Part shown: positions 37,251 through 46,999 of the stretch, piece by piece | Position numbering within the stretch: position 1 is the stretch's first letter | Layout: every line of letters begins with the position of its first letter | NCBI RefSeq assembly: GCF_024518835.1 | Contig: NZ_JANIGO010000004.1 | Coordinates: 248,001 to 312,000, forward strand | DNA from: Limnobacter humi | GTDB taxonomy: Bacteria; Pseudomonadota; Gammaproteobacteria; Burkholderiales; Burkholderiaceae_B | Direction: 5' to 3' | DNA: 64,000 nucleotides | The notes under the pieces: model-generated | Database searches by the model: none | Told to the model about the DNA's origin: nothing | The model's input: only the letters and a program-made list of their open reading frames with translations | Made by a program: the position numbers and the translations under genes

Positions 37251-39506
37251 ATGGGGTTGATGCAAGCCAGAGAGTTACATTCTGAAACCAATCCATCAGC
37301 TGCCCGACCCGGTATTGCGTCCGGTGTGGTCTCTATCGCCCAGTTGATCGGCGCCGCCTCAGCTTACTTGCCCGAGGCGGAGATTAAACGCGTCCGCGAA
37401 GCCTACAAGTTTTCTGACTCTGCACACCTGGGCCAATTCAGGGCCACCGGCGAACCCTACATCACCCACCCCATCGCCGTGGCCGAGCTGTGCGCCAGCT
37501 GGCGACTGGACAGCCAAGCCATCCAGGCCGCCCTGCTTCATGACGTGATGGAGGACTCGGGCGCGACCAAAGACGATCTGATTGACCGCTTTGGACCCGC
37601 TGTGGCGGACCTGGTGGACGGACTGTCCAAACTGGACAAGATGGAATTTTCATCCCGCGAGGAAGCGCAGGCCGAAAATTTCCGGAAAATGCTGCTGGCC
37701 ATGGCCCGCGACCTGCGAGTGATTTTGGTCAAACTGGCCGACCGCCTGCACAACATGCGCACGCTGGACATCATGAGCCCGTCCAAGAAGCGGCGAATTG
37801 CGCTGGAAACCCTGGAGATTTACGCACCCATTGCCCACCGGCTGGGTTTGAATGAAATTTTCCGGGAACTGCAGGACCTTAGCTTTAAACATGCTTTCCC
37901 CATGCGTTACCAAGTGTTGCGCAAGGCGGTGTTGGCAGCCCGGGGCAACCGCCGTGAGGTGGTGGGCAAAATTCTGGAAGCCGTTGAAAAGTGCCTGGGC
38001 GATGCAAAAATTGACTGCCAGGTGTATGGACGGGAAAAGGCGCTGTTTGGCATCTACCGGAAAATGATCGAAAAGCGCCTGAGCTTTTCGCAAGTGCTGG
38101 ATGTGTACGGCTTTCGTGTGGTGGTGAAGGACATGCCCACCTGCTACCTCGCCTTGGGCATGCTGCATCAACTGTTCAAACCGGTGCCGGGCAAATTCAA
38201 AGACTACATTGCCATTCCCAAAGTAAATGGCTACCAAAGTTTGCACACCACCCTGTTGGGGCCTTACGGCACACCGGTGGAGTTTCAAATTCGAACGGAA
38301 GACATGCACCGAGTGGCCGAAAAGGGCGTGGCGTCCCATTGGCTGTACAAGGGCGATGGCGACGGCCTGAACACCATCCAAACCCAAACCCACCGTTTGC
38401 TGCAAAGTTTGCTGGACATTCAAAACCAGACTGGCGATTCCGCCGAATTCCTGGAACACATCAAGGTGGACCTGTTCCCCGATGCGGTGTATGTGTTCAC
38501 CCCCAACGGCAAAATCATGAGCCTGCCACGGGGTGCCACTGTGGTGGATTTTGCCTATGCGGTGCACACCGATGTGGGCAACCATTGTGTGGCTGCGCGT
38601 GTAAACCAGGTGATTGAACCCCTGCGCACGGTGTTGAAGAGTGGTGATGTGGTGGAAATCATCACTGCGCCTCATTCACGACCCAACCCGGTGTGGCTGG
38701 GGTTTGTTCGCTCGGGCAAGGCACGGTCGGAAATACGACATTATTTAAAGTCGATGAACACCGAAGAAACCGTGCGTTTGGGCAACCGACTGCTCGACCA
38801 GGCGTTGGAGGCTGACAACATTCGCCTCAGTGAACTGGGCCAGGATGTTTGGGACCGCTTGATGAAAGACTCCCAAGTGAGCACCAAAGAAGAACTGATG
38901 GCCGACATTGGCGCAGGACGACGAGTGGCCCCAGTGGTGGCGCGCCGGGTGCTGATGGCGCTGGGTAAAGTGGATGCGCGGGTGGACGCGCCAGCGTCGG
39001 CCAGTGGCCAGGCTCGCGCGCCGATCATCGTGCATGGCGGCGAGGGCATGTCAGTTCAACGGGCCAATTGCTGCATGCCCATTCCGGGCGATGCCATCAT
39101 CGGCTATGTGCGCAAGGGTTCAGGCCTCATCATTCACACCGATGAATGTGAGACCGCACGCAAGCAAATCCGGAAAGAACCGGAACGCTGGACCGATGTG
39201 AAATGGGCAGAGGACATTACACGGCAGTTTGATGTGAATGTGGACTTGCAGGTGCTCAACGAAAAAGGTGCATTGGCCACCGTGGCAGCCACGTTGAGCG
39301 ACCTGGGTGCCAACATCACCAACCTCACCATGAGCGATGAAACCGCCAACCGCAAGGTGCTGCACTTCACGATTCAAGTGAATGACCGCATTCACCTGGC
39401 GCGCATTTTGATGGCCCTGCGGCGGCTGGAATATGTGGAGCGTGTGGCGCGTGCCAAGGGCAAGACCTTTGTGAAAACGCGGATACTCCACACACCGGGG
39501 TTGTAA
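37251..39506 (+). CDS. spoT: Bifunctional (p)ppGpp synthetase/hydrolase, SpoT type
   Basis: 751 aa. The HD hydrolase domain has His-Asp at residues 97-98 in LLHDVMEDSG and DRLHNMRTL later, so ppGpp breakdown should work. The synthetase domain (about 245-365) keeps KFKDYIAIPKVNGYQSLHTT and EFQIRT; the basic KFKD motif is the form of bifunctional enzymes rather than RelA. TGS (about 405-470, YVFTPNGKIMSLPRGATVVDF), a helical/zinc-finger-like region with CCMP, and a C-terminal ACT domain follow. It lies 39 bases after minE, an unusual neighbour. Confidence 0.95.
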   Translation: MGLMQARELHSETNPSAARPGIASGVVSIAQLIGAASAYLPEAEIKRVREAYKFSDSAHLGQFRATGEPYITHPIAVAELCASWRLDSQAIQAALLHDVMEDSGATKDDLIDRFGPAVADLVDGLSKLDKMEFSSREEAQAENFRKMLLAMARDLRVILVKLADRLHNMRTLDIMSPSKKRRIALETLEIYAPIAHRLGLNEIFRELQDLSFKHAFPMRYQVLRKAVLAARGNRREVVGKILEAVEKCLGDAKIDCQVYGREKALFGIYRKMIEKRLSFSQVLDVYGFRVVVKDMPTCYLALGMLHQLFKPVPGKFKDYIAIPKVNGYQSLHTTLLGPYGTPVEFQIRTEDMHRVAEKGVASHWLYKGDGDGLNTIQTQTHRLLQSLLDIQNQTGDSAEFLEHIKVDLFPDAVYVFTPNGKIMSLPRGATVVDFAYAVHTDVGNHCVAARVNQVIEPLRTVLKSGDVVEIITAPHSRPNPVWLGFVRSGKARSEIRHYLKSMNTEETVRLGNRLLDQALEADNIRLSELGQDVWDRLMKDSQVSTKEELMADIGAGRRVAPVVARRVLMALGKVDARVDAPASASGQARAPIIVHGGEGMSVQRANCCMPIPGDAIIGYVRKGSGLIIHTDECETARKQIRKEPERWTDVKWAEDITRQFDVNVDLQVLNEKGALATVAATLSDLGANITNLTMSDETANRKVLHFTIQVNDRIHLARILMALRRLEYVERVARAKGKTFVKTRILHTPGL

Positions 39507-39525
39507 GCCCCCTGTAATACCGGAG

Positions 39526-39550
39526 GTCGGTGCTGTTGTACAGCACCGAC
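39526..39550. terminator. Hairpin between the convergent spoT and greB genes
   Basis: GTCGGTGCTG (39526-39535) and CAGCACCGAC (39541-39550) form a perfect 10-bp stem with loop TTGTA. The hairpin sits between two convergent stops and has short T-rich tails only, so it may act in both directions with moderate strength. Confidence 0.65.
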
Positions 39551-39553
39551 ATT

Positions 39554-40111
39554 TCACTCAATCACGTACCGAATCTCGACCACCTCCAGCTCATCCGGCC
39601 CGGCCGGTGTGACCAGCCGCACGGTGTCGCCCTCTTTGGCTTTCAGCAATGCGCGCGCGACAGGCGAAATCCAGCTGATGTGGCCTTTGGCAGGGTCCAC
39701 TTCATCCACACCCACAATCTTGACCGTCAGCTCCTCTCCTTTGCCATTGATGTAGGTGACGGTGGCACCGAAAAACACACTCTCCAAACCTTGCTGGGTT
39801 GCTGGGTCTACCACCTCCGCAATTTCAGTGCGCTTGGTGAGAAAACGAATGCGGCGATCAATTTCCCGCAGGCGTTTTTTGCCATAGAGGTAATCGCCAT
39901 TTTCAGAGCGATCACCATTGGATGCAGCCCATGAAACAACGGCAACCACTTCAGGCCGCTCTGTTTTCACGAGGTGTGTCAGTTCATCGCGCATGCGACG
40001 GTAGCCTTGCGGCGTTACATAATTTTTTGCGCCCACAGGCAGTGCTGCTGCCCCCTCTGGTGCATCATCATCCTGTTCGGTGTCCGTCTCTTTGGTGAAT
40101 GCCTTGCTCAT
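39554..40111 (-). CDS. greB: Transcription elongation factor GreB
   Basis: 185 aa. The N-terminal coiled coil (YVTPQGYRRMRDELTHLV) with the tip acids in NGDRSENGDYLYGKKRLREID is the part that enters the RNA polymerase channel and provokes cleavage of backtracked RNA. The C-terminal FKBP-like domain follows (ATVTYINGKGEELTVKIVG, HISWISPVARALL). The ENGDYLYGKKRLREIDRR wording fits GreB better than GreA. Transcribed alone, convergent with spoT. Confidence 0.95.
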   Translation of the reverse strand: MSKAFTKETDTEQDDDAPEGAAALPVGAKNYVTPQGYRRMRDELTHLVKTERPEVVAVVSWAASNGDRSENGDYLYGKKRLREIDRRIRFLTKRTEIAEVVDPATQQGLESVFFGATVTYINGKGEELTVKIVGVDEVDPAKGHISWISPVARALLKAKEGDTVRLVTPAGPDELEVVEIRYVIE

Positions 40112-40191
40112 GGTTTACAACACTGGACAGCATTTGCAGAAGTGTGCAGGATACCGTAAAGCGCCACGGCGTGGACAACAACAAAAGGCTC

Positions 40192-41919
40192 ATGAATTCG
40201 ACTGCGCAAAGCCCCTGCATTCTGATTGTTGACGACAGCGAAGATGATTTCGTCCTGATTGCACGACAGCTGCACAAAACCTGGCCCACCGCCAGTTTGT
40301 TTCACGCTGCCGACAAAGCGGCCCTGGTGGATGCCCTGCAGCAGCATGATGCTGATGTGGTGATTTGCGACTACTCCATGCCAGAATTGACGCACGACCA
40401 TGCAGCGGATTTGCTTGAACAGTATCGACCCGGCACGCCCCTGATCTTATTGTCAGGCCTGGCCACCGAGGCCCACGGCATTGCCGCCATGCATGCGGGC
40501 GTGCGTGATTACGTCGAGAAATCCAAACCCGAGCGCTTGGTTCCGGCCATTCGCCGTGAACTGGACACCTTGAGACTTCGGCGCGAGAAACACCTGCTGG
40601 AGCAAGCCCACCGTCGGGCGGTGTATTTCGATGCGTCCAGTGGTTTTCTGAACCGGGAAGGTTTGCTCAAGGCATTGTCGGGCCTGATGGTCAACCATGC
40701 GCAAGGGCAAGACCTGTGCCTGTTCAGCATCCAGCTGTCACGGCATCAAATGCGTGGCATGGAATTGGACCCCCGTGCGCGGCGCAACATGCTGGATCGC
40801 GTGGTAGGCCGGGTGCGGGAGGTGTTCCCGAACGATATTTTGTGTCGCTGGTCGGACACCACCCTGGTGGTGGTCAGCAATGGCTTTGATTGGGCGCATC
40901 CCGACAATGCTTTGTTGGAGCGCTTGTCCACTGTAGAAACCCAGTTGAACCGGCCCTTCCTGATTGAGAACATTTCACTTCGGCCCCGCATGCGCCTGGG
41001 CTTGGCTCGGCCGGGTCGGGATGGCGCACACGCAGCCGAACTGGTCACGCATGCACAGGCGGTGGCTGGTGTTCTGGAACTGCGTGCCTTTGAGTTGTTT
41101 CGCGCGGTGGAGTCCGAGGTTCACAGCCTGGCCAAGCGGCGTCGAACCATTGAGTTGGGCTTGGCCAAAGGCATTGAAAACCATCAGTTGGTGCTGAATT
41201 TTCAACCGATTGAAGACTTGAAAACTGGCCAGGTGTGCGGTCTGGAGGCCTTGGTGCGCTGGACGCATCCCGAACTGGGCCTGATCATGCCAGGCGAGTT
41301 CATTCAGGTGGCTGAAGACACTGGCTTGATTGAGGCCTTGGGTGACTGGGTGATTCGGTCAGCTGCGCGGCATGTGAAGGCTTTTCACACAGCCGGGCAT
41401 CCGCTGTGGTGCTCGGTCAATTGCTCTGTGGGTCAATTGATGAACCCGGATTTCCCGGCCAAGGCTGTGGCCAGCATTCGCGACAGCGGGCTGGACACGC
41501 ACTGGATTGAATTTGAGGTGACGGAATCGGCGGCCATTGATCACATGGACAACACCGTGGCGGCCTTGAACCAATTGCGCGCGGCGGGCTGCTCAATTGC
41601 CATGGATGATTTTGGCACCGGTTATGCGTCGTTGAATTACTTGCGTCTATTGCCCATGAATGTACTGAAGATTGACAAAAGTTTTGTCAGTGACTTGCTG
41701 GACAGCCCATCGAGTCGAAAAATCGTACAGGCGGTGATTGATCTGGCTCACGCCTTGAGCCTGGTGGTGCATGCTGAGGGTATCGAGACTGCTGAACAGC
41801 GACAGGCCCTGGTGGACATGGGTTGTGATCGTCTGCAGGGCTATCTGTTCTCCAAACCACTGGGGGCCGATGCTTTACTGTGCTGGTTAAACAAGGGTGC
41901 AGGGCCAGGCCCTGCTTAA
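40192..41919 (+). CDS. Response regulator with degenerate GGDEF and intact EAL domain
   Basis: 575 aa. Receiver domain first (Asp60 in VVICDYSMPEL). The GGDEF-like domain (about 145-285) has CRWSDTT near residues 219-224 where the GGDEF motif should be, so it cannot make c-di-GMP. The EAL domain has Glu352 in the GLEALVRW motif, plus EFEVTES, DDFGTGYASL, KIDKSF and AEGIET: all metal and catalytic residues of an active phosphodiesterase. Predicted to lower c-di-GMP on phosphorylation. ATG at 40192 after AAAAGG; the open frame upstream overlaps greB. The stop lies one base from the convergent cheB stop. Confidence 0.9.
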   Translation: MNSTAQSPCILIVDDSEDDFVLIARQLHKTWPTASLFHAADKAALVDALQQHDADVVICDYSMPELTHDHAADLLEQYRPGTPLILLSGLATEAHGIAAMHAGVRDYVEKSKPERLVPAIRRELDTLRLRREKHLLEQAHRRAVYFDASSGFLNREGLLKALSGLMVNHAQGQDLCLFSIQLSRHQMRGMELDPRARRNMLDRVVGRVREVFPNDILCRWSDTTLVVVSNGFDWAHPDNALLERLSTVETQLNRPFLIENISLRPRMRLGLARPGRDGAHAAELVTHAQAVAGVLELRAFELFRAVESEVHSLAKRRRTIELGLAKGIENHQLVLNFQPIEDLKTGQVCGLEALVRWTHPELGLIMPGEFIQVAEDTGLIEALGDWVIRSAARHVKAFHTAGHPLWCSVNCSVGQLMNPDFPAKAVASIRDSGLDTHWIEFEVTESAAIDHMDNTVAALNQLRAAGCSIAMDDFGTGYASLNYLRLLPMNVLKIDKSFVSDLLDSPSSRKIVQAVIDLAHALSLVVHAEGIETAEQRQALVDMGCDRLQGYLFSKPLGADALLCWLNKGAGPGPA

Positions 41920-41920
41920 C

Positions 41921-43024
41921 TTATACACGGATGGCTGCACGCCCACCAATTTTCGACAGGTGGTCCAGCAAGCGCTTGGCAATCTGGTTCAAGGCCACCA
42001 CCTCATCGGCTCCGCCCAGTGCAATGGCCTCGCGTGGCATGCCGAATACCACACAGCTCGCCTCATCCTGGCAAATGTTGTAAGAGCCCGCTTTTTTCAT
42101 GTCCGCCATGGCCTGTGCACCATCCTTGCCCATGCCGGTGAGCATGATGCCGATGATGTTGCGCGGCGACACTTCAGTGCCGGATTTGAACAGCACCTCC
42201 ACCGATGGCTTGTGCCGGTTGACCGGCTCACCATCTTCCAACTGGCAAATGTAGTTGGCACCGTTGCGTCCCAGTTTGAGATGTTTGTCACCCGGTGCAA
42301 TGTAAGCATGACCGGGCAACACGCGTTCGCCATGGGTGGCTTCCTTGACGGTGATTTGACACACCTGGTTCAAACGGTCTGCAAAGCTCTTGGTGAACCC
42401 GGCTGGCATGTGCTGGGTAATCAGAATGGCGGGCGAGTCGGTGGGCAACTGTTCGAGGATGACGCGGATGGCCTCTGTGCCGCCCGTGGAGGAGCCCATC
42501 AACACCAGTTTTTCGGTGGCTGCAAAGCGGTTGCCCAACGCGGCTGGCGCCGCCATGGGTTTGACCACTTCCGCACCTGCCAATGCAGCGGCCGACTTGT
42601 CGGGCAATTTGGTTAGCCGGTAACGGGCCGCATGGGCAGCCCGAATTTTGTCAGTAATTTCGTTGGCATAGTCGAGCATGCCCTGGCTGATGTCGAGCTT
42701 TGGTTTGGTCACAAAATCCACCGCGCCGAGTTCCAGTGCTTTGAAGGTGACGTCGGCGCCTTTGTCAGTCAGGGTGGACACCATCACCACCGGCGTTGGC
42801 CGCAAACGCATGATTCGCTCCAAAAATTCAATGCCGTCCATTTTGGGCATTTCAATATCCAGGGTGATCACATCCGGATTTAATCGCTTGATGTGCTCAC
42901 GCGCAATAAACGGATCGGGCGCTGTGGCCACGGTTTCCATGTCCGGCTGGGAATTGATGATTTTGGTCATCAGATTTCGGATCAGTGCGGAATCGTCGAC
43001 TACGACCACTTTGATCTTGTTCAT
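41921..43024 (-). CDS. cheB: Chemotaxis methylesterase/glutaminase CheB
   Basis: 367 aa. Receiver domain with Asp56 in [13 protein letters not shown], then a linker of about 35 residues and the methylesterase domain with the Ser-His-Asp triad in [24 protein letters not shown] and TGMGKDGA. Demethylates and deamidates receptor glutamates after phosphorylation by CheA. AAGGGA five bases ahead of the ATG at 43024 decides this start over one two codons upstream. Last gene of cheR-cheD-cheB. Confidence 0.96.
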   Translation of the reverse strand: MNKIKVVVVDDSALIRNLMTKIINSQPDMETVATAPDPFIAREHIKRLNPDVITLDIEMPKMDGIEFLERIMRLRPTPVVMVSTLTDKGADVTFKALELGAVDFVTKPKLDISQGMLDYANEITDKIRAAHAARYRLTKLPDKSAAALAGAEVVKPMAAPAALGNRFAATEKLVLMGSSTGGTEAIRVILEQLPTDSPAILITQHMPAGFTKSFADRLNQVCQITVKEATHGERVLPGHAYIAPGDKHLKLGRNGANYICQLEDGEPVNRHKPSVEVLFKSGTEVSPRNIIGIMLTGMGKDGAQAMADMKKAGSYNICQDEASCVVFGMPREAIALGGADEVVALNQIAKRLLDHLSKIGGRAAIRV

Positions 43025-43033
43025 GTGCATCCC

Positions 43034-43657
43034 TTAGAAAAAAATCACTTCACCATCCACCGGATCAGCCTGGATCTGGTCGCGATATTGACGATCCTGA
43101 CGCAGGGCCAACTGGTCTGCACTGGCCACGCGTTCTACACGCACCGCATTGGTCCGGGTGTTGAAACGAATCCGGCGGCTATTGATGCCACCCAGGTCGG
43201 AGGCCAGGACACGAATCTTGTCGCGTCGAAGAAACTCAATGACAAACTGGGCATTGCGGCGACCAACATGCTGGTTTTCCAGGGTGTTGGTCATGTTGGC
43301 ACCACCGAACACCTTGGCCACCAGGTGCTCGCGCTTGGCTCCCATCATGAGCAAATCATTGATGACCCGTTCCATGGCATACAAGCCATAGCGCAACGGT
43401 TTGGTCTGGTCAGTCAGCGCCGGGGCCACGCTGGGTATGTCGGGCAGCATGAAGTGGTTCATGCCACCGATTTTCCGGTGGGCGTCGTAAATGCAGGCAG
43501 CCACGCAGGAACCCAGCAAGGTGACGATTTCCACCGGGTCCCAGGAGACCAGGTGCTCGCCAGGCATGATGACCTTGCGCTCCAGCACAACTGGGTCGGT
43601 GTCGGCCCGTGTGCGGCTGGGCTGTTTGGCACCACCCACCACCGACGGCATGTTCAT
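43034..43657 (-). CDS. cheD: Chemoreceptor glutamine deamidase CheD
   Basis: 207 aa. The catalytic Cys is in LGSCVAACIYD and the His in GGMNHFMLPD, both diagnostic of CheD; KVFGGANMTN and FLRRDKIRVLASDLGG are further family blocks. It deamidates receptor glutamines and in some species interacts with CheC. The ATG overlaps the cheR stop (ATGA). The C-terminal tail of about 35 residues (SADQLALRQDRQYRDQIQAD) is rather long. Confidence 0.95.
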   Translation of the reverse strand: MNMPSVVGGAKQPSRTRADTDPVVLERKVIMPGEHLVSWDPVEIVTLLGSCVAACIYDAHRKIGGMNHFMLPDIPSVAPALTDQTKPLRYGLYAMERVINDLLMMGAKREHLVAKVFGGANMTNTLENQHVGRRNAQFVIEFLRRDKIRVLASDLGGINSRRIRFNTRTNAVRVERVASADQLALRQDRQYRDQIQADPVDGEVIFF

Positions 43658-44646
43658 GCGCCCACCTGGATACGGCCGGCAGCGGGGGCTGAACCATTGC
43701 CCTTGTAGGCTTTGTCTTCGTTGACCACATACACGGTTTTGCCACGCAAGGTGAAGTAATCCCGCGCCATGGCAAAGTTTTCGGAATGTCCGGCATACAG
43801 CAGACCGCCCGGGTTCATCAGGGGTGCAAATTTTCTCAGGATCTGCAGTTGCACGTCTTTTTCAAAATAGATCATGACGTTGCGGCAAAACAGCACATCA
43901 AAGCCTGGGCGAATGCTCCAGGTCTGGTCCATCAGATTGACTTTCCGGAAGGTGATCATGGCCTGCAGTTCGGGACGCACACGGATGAGACCCTCGCTGT
44001 CGCCCTTGCCCTTCAGGAAATATTTGCGCAGGATTTCCTGGGGAATTTTCTCCACCTGGTCCATGCGGTAAACCCCTTTCTGCCCGGTCTCCAGCACCTT
44101 GGTGTCAATGTCGGTCGCCAAAATGCGCACCGGTGGGTTCAGGCTGTTGAACGCTTCCATGGCGGTGATGGCCAAGGTGTAAGGCTCTTCCCCGGTCGAT
44201 GCGGCACTGCACCAGATGTCGATGCGTGGCTTGGCTGACAGGCTTTGCAACTGGCTTTTCAAGATGTCGAAGTGGTGCGCCTCACGATAAAACGAGGTGA
44301 GGTTGGTGGTCAGTGAATTGGTGAACTGCTCCCACTCCGGATTGCTGGGGCTGTTTTCCAGAAAATCGAGGTAGCTTGAAAAACGGTTTTGATTGCAGGC
44401 CCGCAAGCGGCGTGCCAACCGGCTATACACCATGCTTTGCTTGCTGGGTGCGAGCGATATACCGGCAATCTTGAGAATCATGCCGCGCACACGGGCGAAA
44501 TCGGCTTCCGTGAATTCAAATTCGCGACTGGCCGCTTCGTCCTGCTGAAGCGACATGCCCACTGAGCTGACCACTTGGCGCGCACCACTGATCAAGCTGG
44601 TCGGTTGCGGGTTTTTGGGTTCAAAGCGGGGGGGCGTTGGGTTCAT
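43654..44646 (-). CDS. cheR: Chemotaxis protein methyltransferase CheR
   Basis: 330 aa. Helical N-domain (FTEADFARVRGMILKIAGI), then a SAM-dependent methyltransferase domain with NLTSFYREAHHFDIL, WCSAASTGEEPYTLAI and FCRNVMIYFEK. It methylates glutamates on chemoreceptors. Start: ATG at 44646 with AAAAGG seven bases ahead; another in-frame opening at 44718 is weaker. The first 50 residues are low complexity. First gene of cheRDB, divergent from the kinase at 44835, 188 bases between the starts. Confidence 0.95.
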   Translation of the reverse strand: MNPTPPRFEPKNPQPTSLISGARQVVSSVGMSLQQDEAASREFEFTEADFARVRGMILKIAGISLAPSKQSMVYSRLARRLRACNQNRFSSYLDFLENSPSNPEWEQFTNSLTTNLTSFYREAHHFDILKSQLQSLSAKPRIDIWCSAASTGEEPYTLAITAMEAFNSLNPPVRILATDIDTKVLETGQKGVYRMDQVEKIPQEILRKYFLKGKGDSEGLIRVRPELQAMITFRKVNLMDQTWSIRPGFDVLFCRNVMIYFEKDVQLQILRKFAPLMNPGGLLYAGHSENFAMARDYFTLRGKTVYVVNEDKAYKGNGSAPAAGRIQVGA

Positions 44647-44834
44647 GCCGGGCCTTTTTAGCGAAAACTGTTCAGGATGAAAAGAACCCACCTTTTTGTG
44701 AGTTCCCGACATTTGCATGTTCCGCTAAACTGACCTCCGGACAAGCCCGGATTAACACCTTGAAACCGGGTTTGTTTCTGCTTTGGCGACGAGCGCCCAA
44801 CTTGCTGAGAAGCCCATGAGAGGCTGAACAAACA

Positions 44835-46370
44835 ATGAACGAGAACAAGGGGCTGCCACCTTCCCTGCTCAACCTGAGCAGCTTTTCCGACGAGGGGTTG
44901 AAGGTGCTGGTGGTGGAGGACAATGACTCGGACTTCGAGTTGATGTGCTACCGATTGAAACAGGGCGGCTTGACATACACTGCTGTGCGTGTGGACCGAC
45001 TGGAAGACCTGAAGGCACGCATTGAACATGAGGAATGGCAGGTGGTGATTTCAGACCACAACTTGCCCGGCTTCAGCTCGGAAGAGGCTTTGCGGGTGGT
45101 TCGCGACTCGGGCCTGGACATTCCATTCATCATTGTGTCGGGCAGCATCGGCGAACATGTGGCGGTGGATGCCATGCGAGCTGGGGCTGATGATTACCTG
45201 ATGAAGGACAAAATGGCACGCTTGGTACCGGCGATTGAGCGCTCGCTTCGGGCCGCCAACGAACGGCGCAACCTGGCAGCCGCCGAGATGGCGCAGCGCG
45301 AAAGTGAACGCCGGTTTGCTGCCATCGCAGAAAATATTCCTGGCATTATTTTTCAGATGGTATCGGGTGCGGGCATGGCTCGACCAACCGTGCCCTATGT
45401 CAGCGAAGGGGTGATTCGCCTATTTGGCGTGCCACCGCGAAATTTTCTGGAAAATCCACATTACTTCTTCGAACAGTTTGAGCCCGATGACGCGGCACTG
45501 TTGTTCGAAGAACTGCTGGACCCGCCAGGCCAGGATGAACCGTTTGGCTGGGAAGGCCGGCTGAAGCAACGAAAAGGTCAGGACACACGCTGGGTTTACC
45601 TCAGTGCGGTGGCCAAACCCAAGGGCACCATGTACCTGTGGGATGGCGTACTGCTGGACATCTCCGACCGCAAACAGGCTGAGGAACGTTTGCTGAAAGC
45701 CCAGGTGGAGTTAAGGCAGGTCACCACCGAGTTTGAGAAACGACGTGAACAGGAGCGAGGCTCCATTGCCCGGGAAATTCACGACGACATGGGTGGGTCG
45801 CTCACCAAGTTGAAGGCCGATGTGGCTTGGCTGAACAAAAACCTGGTGCCAGACACTGCCGTGCAGGAGAAACTGGATGACATGCTGGAGTTGATTGAAC
45901 ATTTATTGGCCAGTAGCCAGCGGATTGCCAAGGACCTGCGACCTGGTATTCTGGACTACGGTTTGATTCCCGCATTGGACTGGCTGGTCAAGGACTTCAA
46001 CAAACGCAGTCAGGTGGCCGCACATTTTCAGAGCAATGTGGAAGACGTGGATTTGCCCGGTGAGGAAAAAACCGCCCTATTCCGCATTTTGCAGGAGGCA
46101 TTAACGAATATAGTGAAGCATGCCCAAGCATCCCGGGTTGATGTGGAACTGTTTGTCACCGACAATGAGTTGTCGATGGAAATTCGTGACAATGGCAAAG
46201 GCATTGACAACACCGACAAGTTAAAAGAGACCTCCTTCGGTTTAAGAGGGATGCAAGAGCGGGTTGCTGCATTTGACGGATGGGTGGATGTGAGCGGCGC
46301 AGTGGGACAAGGCACCACGGTGATGGTGTCGATTCCGAGAGGACAGCCAGGGGAAGAGGCAGACGAATGA
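44835..46370 (+). CDS. Receiver-PAS-HisKA_3 histidine kinase (NarX/UhpB-type)
   Basis: 511 aa, no membrane segment. An N-terminal receiver (Asp74 in VVISDHNLPG) is followed by a PAS domain (about 165-285), then HisKA_3 with His316 in REIHDDMGGSLTKLK and a HATPase whose N box is EALTNIVKHAQA and whose G box is DNGKGID. HisKA_3 kinases partner LuxR-type regulators, and one overlaps its 3' end by four bases (ATGA). Having a receiver at the N-terminus means this soluble kinase is itself likely tuned by another kinase. Confidence 0.92.
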   Translation: MNENKGLPPSLLNLSSFSDEGLKVLVVEDNDSDFELMCYRLKQGGLTYTAVRVDRLEDLKARIEHEEWQVVISDHNLPGFSSEEALRVVRDSGLDIPFIIVSGSIGEHVAVDAMRAGADDYLMKDKMARLVPAIERSLRAANERRNLAAAEMAQRESERRFAAIAENIPGIIFQMVSGAGMARPTVPYVSEGVIRLFGVPPRNFLENPHYFFEQFEPDDAALLFEELLDPPGQDEPFGWEGRLKQRKGQDTRWVYLSAVAKPKGTMYLWDGVLLDISDRKQAEERLLKAQVELRQVTTEFEKRREQERGSIAREIHDDMGGSLTKLKADVAWLNKNLVPDTAVQEKLDDMLELIEHLLASSQRIAKDLRPGILDYGLIPALDWLVKDFNKRSQVAAHFQSNVEDVDLPGEEKTALFRILQEALTNIVKHAQASRVDVELFVTDNELSMEIRDNGKGIDNTDKLKETSFGLRGMQERVAAFDGWVDVSGAVGQGTTVMVSIPRGQPGEEADE

Positions 46371-46999
46371 TCAAAGTGTTGTTGGCCGATGACCACGCCC
46401 TGTTGCGTGGCAGTTTGAAGCAGTTGCTGGAAGACACGGGCTACATTCAGGTGGTGGCACAAGCGGGTGAATACTCCGAGATCATGAAAGCCATGAGTGC
46501 CAATCCAGGACTGGACTTGGCCATTCTGGATATTTCCATGCCTGGAAAAAATGGTGTGGATGTGGTGAAAATCCTCAAGGACAAATACCCGGCCCTGAAA
46601 ATCCTGATGCTCTCCATGCACCCGGAAGACCAGTACGCCGTGCGCTCGCTGAAAGCAGGTGCCTCGGGTTATTTAACGAAAAATACTGCACCGGAAAAAC
46701 TGGTGGATGCCATTCAAGTGATTGCCGCCGGACGGAAATACATCACACCCGAACTGGCCGAATCGTTGGCCAGCCATTTGACGGAAGACACCGAAAAACC
46801 CCTGCACAGCACGCTGAGCGACCGTGAATTTCAGACCATTCGATTGATTGCCGCAGGCAAGAAATTGAGCGAGATTGCCGAAGAATTGTCATTGAGCCCC
46901 AAGACGGTGAGTGTTTACCGAGCGCGTATTCTGGAAAAGATGCGCATGAAAACCAATGGGGAATTGACGCGGTATGCGTTGGAGCATGGGTTGATTTGA
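46367..46999 (+). CDS. NarL/LuxR-family response regulator
   Basis: 210 aa. Receiver with Asp55 in LAILDISMPGKNG, Thr/Ser in MLSMHPEDQ, Lys in YLTKNTAPEK. The C-terminal LuxR-type helix-turn-helix is STLSDREFQTIRLIAAGKKLSEIAEEL then SLSPKTVSVYRARILEKM. The ATG sits in an ATGA overlap with the kinase stop, so the two proteins form a cognate pair. The targets are unknown; flagellar genes start 500 bases downstream on the opposite strand. Confidence 0.93.
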   Translation: MIKVLLADDHALLRGSLKQLLEDTGYIQVVAQAGEYSEIMKAMSANPGLDLAILDISMPGKNGVDVVKILKDKYPALKILMLSMHPEDQYAVRSLKAGASGYLTKNTAPEKLVDAIQVIAAGRKYITPELAESLASHLTEDTEKPLHSTLSDREFQTIRLIAAGKKLSEIAEELSLSPKTVSVYRARILEKMRMKTNGELTRYALEHGLI

